Shown here: in pieces, positions 26,139-28,659 of the stretch
Numbering within the stretch: position 1 is the first letter of the stretch
Layout of the letters: each line of letters starts with the position of its first letter
From: Sergeia podlipaevii
Taxonomy: Eukaryota; Euglenozoa; Kinetoplastea; Trypanosomatida; Trypanosomatidae
Length of the DNA stretch: 28,659 nt
Assembly (NCBI GenBank): GCA_030849805.1
Contig: JASANZ010001976.1
Coordinates: forward strand, 1 to 28,659
Direction of reading: 5' to 3'
The notes under the pieces: model-generated
Seen by the model: the letters and a program-made list of their open reading frames with translations, nothing else
Databases searched by the model: none
What the model was told of the DNA's origin: nothing
Made by a program: the position numbers and the translations under genes

Positions 26139-26280
26139 GAACTAACTTGTTTATTGCTTGTGCATCAACGCCACAATCATTTTAATTCTCTCTTTTTTTT
26201 CATTTTTACCCCGTCTAGTTACATCAAGTTGCTCCTGTGGGTAGGAGCACAATTATATCTTTCTATACAAATATATTGTT

Positions 26281-26329
26281 TATTACCTCTCTATCCAACT
26301 ATTCTTTTTTTTTTTTCAACAACTACCAG
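26281..26329 (+). promoter_or_regulatory. Putative trans-splice acceptor for the transporter gene
   Basis: A tract with T12 and flanking C/T ends in AACTACCAG with the AG at 26328-26329, about 97 bases before ATG 26427. Confidence 0.6.
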
Positions 26330-26426
26330 CATTTCAACACAATTTATACACAGGGAAACATTAACACTATATATTCCACAGCACTCAAAAGTAAATATTT
26401 ATCGAGAGAAGGAAAGGGAGGAGACA

Positions 26427-28391
26427 ATGAAAGAAGTAATCAACGAACTGTTTCGCTTCCGCATGCTTATGGCCGGTGTTTACACTGGCCTCGCGGTGAG
26501 CTCAACGTACGGGTTCAGTATCCTGTCCGAGTATCTCAAGACCAAGTACGGTTTCGATCAAGCCGATATCACTACCATCAGTACAGTGGGAAACTGCGTT
26601 GGCTATCTGAGTTTCTTTGCTGGTATGCTTTTTGACTTTGCGGGGCCGAAGGTCGTGCTTCCCATTGCTGGATTTCTTGGCTTTCTTGGCTTCCTCCTCT
26701 TTGGCCTTGCACTGGATGATGCGATCCCGACCAAGTCCAGCAAGGAGGTAAACATGATTCAATTTTGCATCTTTAACGCTATTCTCTATCTTGGCTGCCC
26801 CGCCCTGGATGTGGCAACAGTGATGCCTCTGATGATGAACTTCCCGCTTGAGCGTGGCTACATGGTGATCATCCAGAAGACCTTTTCTGGTCTCGGCACG
26901 TCGATCCTTATGGCGTACTTCAACGGCTGGTTTGCAGACGTCAATGACAGCACAAACGGTAACTACTCTGGCTACTGTTACTTTGTGGGGGCACAGATCC
27001 TCTTTTGTGCACTAGTTGGTGCCTACTTTACCGACCTTCCGCCCTACGTGCAATGTCAGTTCCGGCGCAAGCGACTCACCGCGGAGGAGAAAGAGAGGCG
27101 CGATGGCACTTTGAAGCTCTTTATGACTCAGCATGCGTCCATGCCTCGCCTCTACTACGGCTGCGCGCTTGTTGGCACGAATCTTGTGTTTCTTTTCGTC
27201 AGCTCTGTTGTGACGGGCTTTGTAAAAACTTCCAAGGGCGGGTACGTCGCTATTTCCATTATTGCCGCGGTGCTGGTTGCCGCGTTCGCCGTTATGGCGC
27301 TACCTTTTCAGTTTCTTGGTGCCTATGCAGTGGCCGAGAAGAGCAGCGAATTTGGAGTGATTGGCTTTGTGAGCGATGAGCAGGAGGAGCAGGATGCTGC
27401 GAGTGAACGTCTTCCTAACGCGCAACCCGTGGACTCCGCCGGCACAGGGGATGACAGCGCTGAACTTCGCGAGGATGGGGCGCTCCGCGAGCATCAGGAG
27501 CACAGTGGAAAGAATGATGGCGAAGACGCCGCAATTGGCGATGTCTCAGCGGAAGGAGATGAGGCGCCCGAGGCGCCGGTTGCCGCGATAGTGGACCCTC
27601 AGTACCGCGGTACGTTCTGGAGCCACCTGTTGACCCCTGACCTGTGGCTGTTGTGGGTCTCTTTCTTTGGCATGTGGGGCACAGGCACGGTGATGCAGAT
27701 GAACGCTGCCCAGATCTACCGCAGCAAGAACTATGGCGTGTATCAGCGGAGCCGACTGTCGCTCTATGTGGCTATTATCGGAGTGGGCAGCGCTATCGGG
27801 CGTATCGCGAGTGGTACAGTTGATATGATTTTAACAAGACGCAAGGCAGGAGGCAAGCGCACCGTGCTGACCACCACCTTTCTTCCTGTCGCCTCTCTTC
27901 TGCTGTGTCTCGCGTACCTCCTCTTTGCGGTTATCCCTGCCAATGGATTGATTCTTCCCTTCCTTATTGGTGCCATCGGAACTGGCGTAGGCTGGGGCCT
28001 TGGTGTCCTTTCGATTAGAATTATGTACGCGGATGACATTGGCAAGCACTACAACTTTATGTTCTCGTCTGGTTTTGTGTGCACGATTGCGCTGAACCGC
28101 TTTATGTTTGGCGACATGTATGATGCACTGTCCGTAAACGGTGCGTGCAACCGTCCGATATGTGTGACGAGGCAGATGTGGATCTTGATGGCAGTGAACG
28201 TGGTGGCGACCGCGACTGCTTTCTTTGCTCATTTACGCTTCAAGTGGTTTGTGGATCGCGAGCGACACAGTCGTTCAACTAATGGTGAGGTTGCGGAGGT
28301 GAGGAAAGATGATGATGATGGTCACAAGTCGGAAGAACCGTATCAGCCTTCTCACAGCTCAAACTATTCTGGGAAGCAAGTGGAAGAATAA
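26427..28391 (+). CDS. Major facilitator superfamily transporter, Nodulin-like type
   Basis: This 654-residue multi-pass membrane transporter has about twelve hydrophobic helices: six between about residues 12 and 203, two between 241 and 297, then the rest between 403 and 605. A long acidic cytoplasmic-type loop (about 305-398, rich in Glu, Asp and Ala) lies between helices eight and nine. The N-terminus (FRMLMAGVYTGLAVSSTYGFSILSEYLK) and the GNCVGYLSFFAGMLFDFAGPK segment fit the Nodulin-like MFS group widespread in plants and protists; GSAIGRIASG (454-463) is a matching motif in the second half. The substrate cannot be told. The C-terminal tail is hydrophilic and acidic/His/Ser-rich. The frame is open further upstream, but that part is T-rich UTR without an ATG behind the splice site; ATG 26427 is used. 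Confidence 0.88.
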   Translation: MKEVINELFRFRMLMAGVYTGLAVSSTYGFSILSEYLKTKYGFDQADITTISTVGNCVGYLSFFAGMLFDFAGPKVVLPIAGFLGFLGFLLFGLALDDAIPTKSSKEVNMIQFCIFNAILYLGCPALDVATVMPLMMNFPLERGYMVIIQKTFSGLGTSILMAYFNGWFADVNDSTNGNYSGYCYFVGAQILFCALVGAYFTDLPPYVQCQFRRKRLTAEEKERRDGTLKLFMTQHASMPRLYYGCALVGTNLVFLFVSSVVTGFVKTSKGGYVAISIIAAVLVAAFAVMALPFQFLGAYAVAEKSSEFGVIGFVSDEQEEQDAASERLPNAQPVDSAGTGDDSAELREDGALREHQEHSGKNDGEDAAIGDVSAEGDEAPEAPVAAIVDPQYRGTFWSHLLTPDLWLLWVSFFGMWGTGTVMQMNAAQIYRSKNYGVYQRSRLSLYVAIIGVGSAIGRIASGTVDMILTRRKAGGKRTVLTTTFLPVASLLLCLAYLLFAVIPANGLILPFLIGAIGTGVGWGLGVLSIRIMYADDIGKHYNFMFSSGFVCTIALNRFMFGDMYDALSVNGACNRPICVTRQMWILMAVNVVATATAFFAHLRFKWFVDRERHSRSTNGEVAEVRKDDDDGHKSEEPYQPSHSSNYSGKQVEE

Positions 28392-28659
28392 GGAGAAGAG
28401 TGTAGAGAAGTGTGTGTTTGGAGTGTATTGGGGGGGAAAAAAAAAAGCGTGAGCCTTCTTATGTTTGCACGTTCATGTTCATTAGCTTTTCTTTGTCTCT
28501 ATATACATATATATCTTTGACTTTTTCTTTACACCATTTTTATTATTATTCAACTTCTTTGGTTTGACACGGAGATTGCATATGCCCTGTACGCTTTCAC
28601 ACGTTGAAGAATGGCGTAAGCGTATAATTTATATGCTATCCCCCTCCCCTCCCCTCCCC
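28392..28659. other. 3' flank ending in C-rich tract
   Basis: Presumed 3' UTR of the transporter. It holds a G9/A8 junction at about 28429-28446, TATA-like repeats and a final C-rich tract. No gene is seen. Confidence 0.65.
28640..28659. repeat. C-rich tract at window end
   Basis: C5 T C4 T C4 T C4, a canonical quadruplex pattern on the minus strand. The window stops inside it, so its full length is unknown. Confidence 0.85.

Larger units (their letters stand above)
24494..26426. other. Long 1.9-kb intergenic spacer
   Basis: This is the largest gene-free stretch. It is T-rich with a G-rich run (24846-24859), an 8-bp inverted repeat at 24912-24958, a (CT)n run near 25976-25996, a hairpin at 26012-26033 and (AT)13 at 26113-26138. 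No tRNA, snoRNA pair or protein-like frame was found; short frames near 24586 and 25180 are probably noise. It could hide a non-coding RNA that cannot be recognised by eye. Confidence 0.6.

Noticed and set aside
28640..28659. C-rich end considered as a telomere
   Set aside because: Trypanosomatid telomeres consist of TTAGGG/CCCTAA units; none are present.
1..28659. Reassigned stop codons, as known in some trypanosomatids such as Blastocrithidia
   Set aside because: TAA, TAG and TGA each end several genes here and none occurs in frame within conserved domains.
1..28659. tRNA genes, CRISPR arrays, insertion sequences or prokaryotic operon signals
   Set aside because: No cloverleaf-type B box with matching arms, spacer-repeat array, transposase frame or Shine-Dalgarno pattern was found.

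Overview
The window looks like nuclear DNA of a trypanosomatid (kinetoplastid) protist. All thirteen supported genes lie on the + strand, none needs an intron, and they are separated by AT-rich spacers full of homopolymers, (CA)n, (TA)n and (TTG)n repeats. Long pyrimidine tracts followed by an AG, the usual trans-splice acceptor arrangement, sit in front of most start codons. This is the layout of a polycistronic RNA polymerase II unit, with no gene-specific promoters visible. TAA, TAG and TGA are all used as stops, so the code appears standard. The genus cannot be fixed from sequence alone. Both window ends run into C-rich low-complexity DNA, which suggests contig breaks.

Order of genes: a small Ser-rich hypothetical protein (509-907); a RAD23-like UBL/XPC-binding/UBA shuttle protein lacking the inner UBA (1372-2511); 3-hydroxyanthranilate 3,4-dioxygenase with two cupin-like halves (3169-4131); a PROPPIN (Atg18/WIPI type) with FQRG in place of FRRG (4902-6587); a single-domain diacylglycerol-kinase-family lipid kinase with a C-terminal anchor (7466-8665); a degenerate SET-like protein (9600-10469); a TBC-domain Rab GAP (10823-12520); a large low-complexity protein with a possible ADA1-like histone fold (12964-15255); a small basic, probably mitochondrial protein (15740-16321); an iron/manganese superoxide dismutase-fold protein with altered active-site positions (16714-17688); a Sec12/PREB-like ER membrane protein (18405-21146); a coiled-coil protein carrying a region that resembles the dynein microtubule-binding stalk (21983-24493); and a Nodulin-like major facilitator transporter (26427-28391).

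The genes do not form one pathway, as expected for trypanosomatid gene arrays. Several relate to membrane traffic (PROPPIN, lipid kinase, TBC GAP, Sec12-like) and two may be mitochondrial (15740-16321 and the SOD-like protein). The most unusual items are the dynein-stalk-like domain outside a dynein motor, the dioxygenase of the kynurenine-to-NAD route in a lineage generally thought to scavenge NAD precursors, and a strong 16-bp hairpin just downstream of that dioxygenase gene. A near-perfect 129-bp repeat (189-bp period) inside the coiled-coil gene points to recent duplication. Assignments rest on motif recognition by eye; no database search was run.
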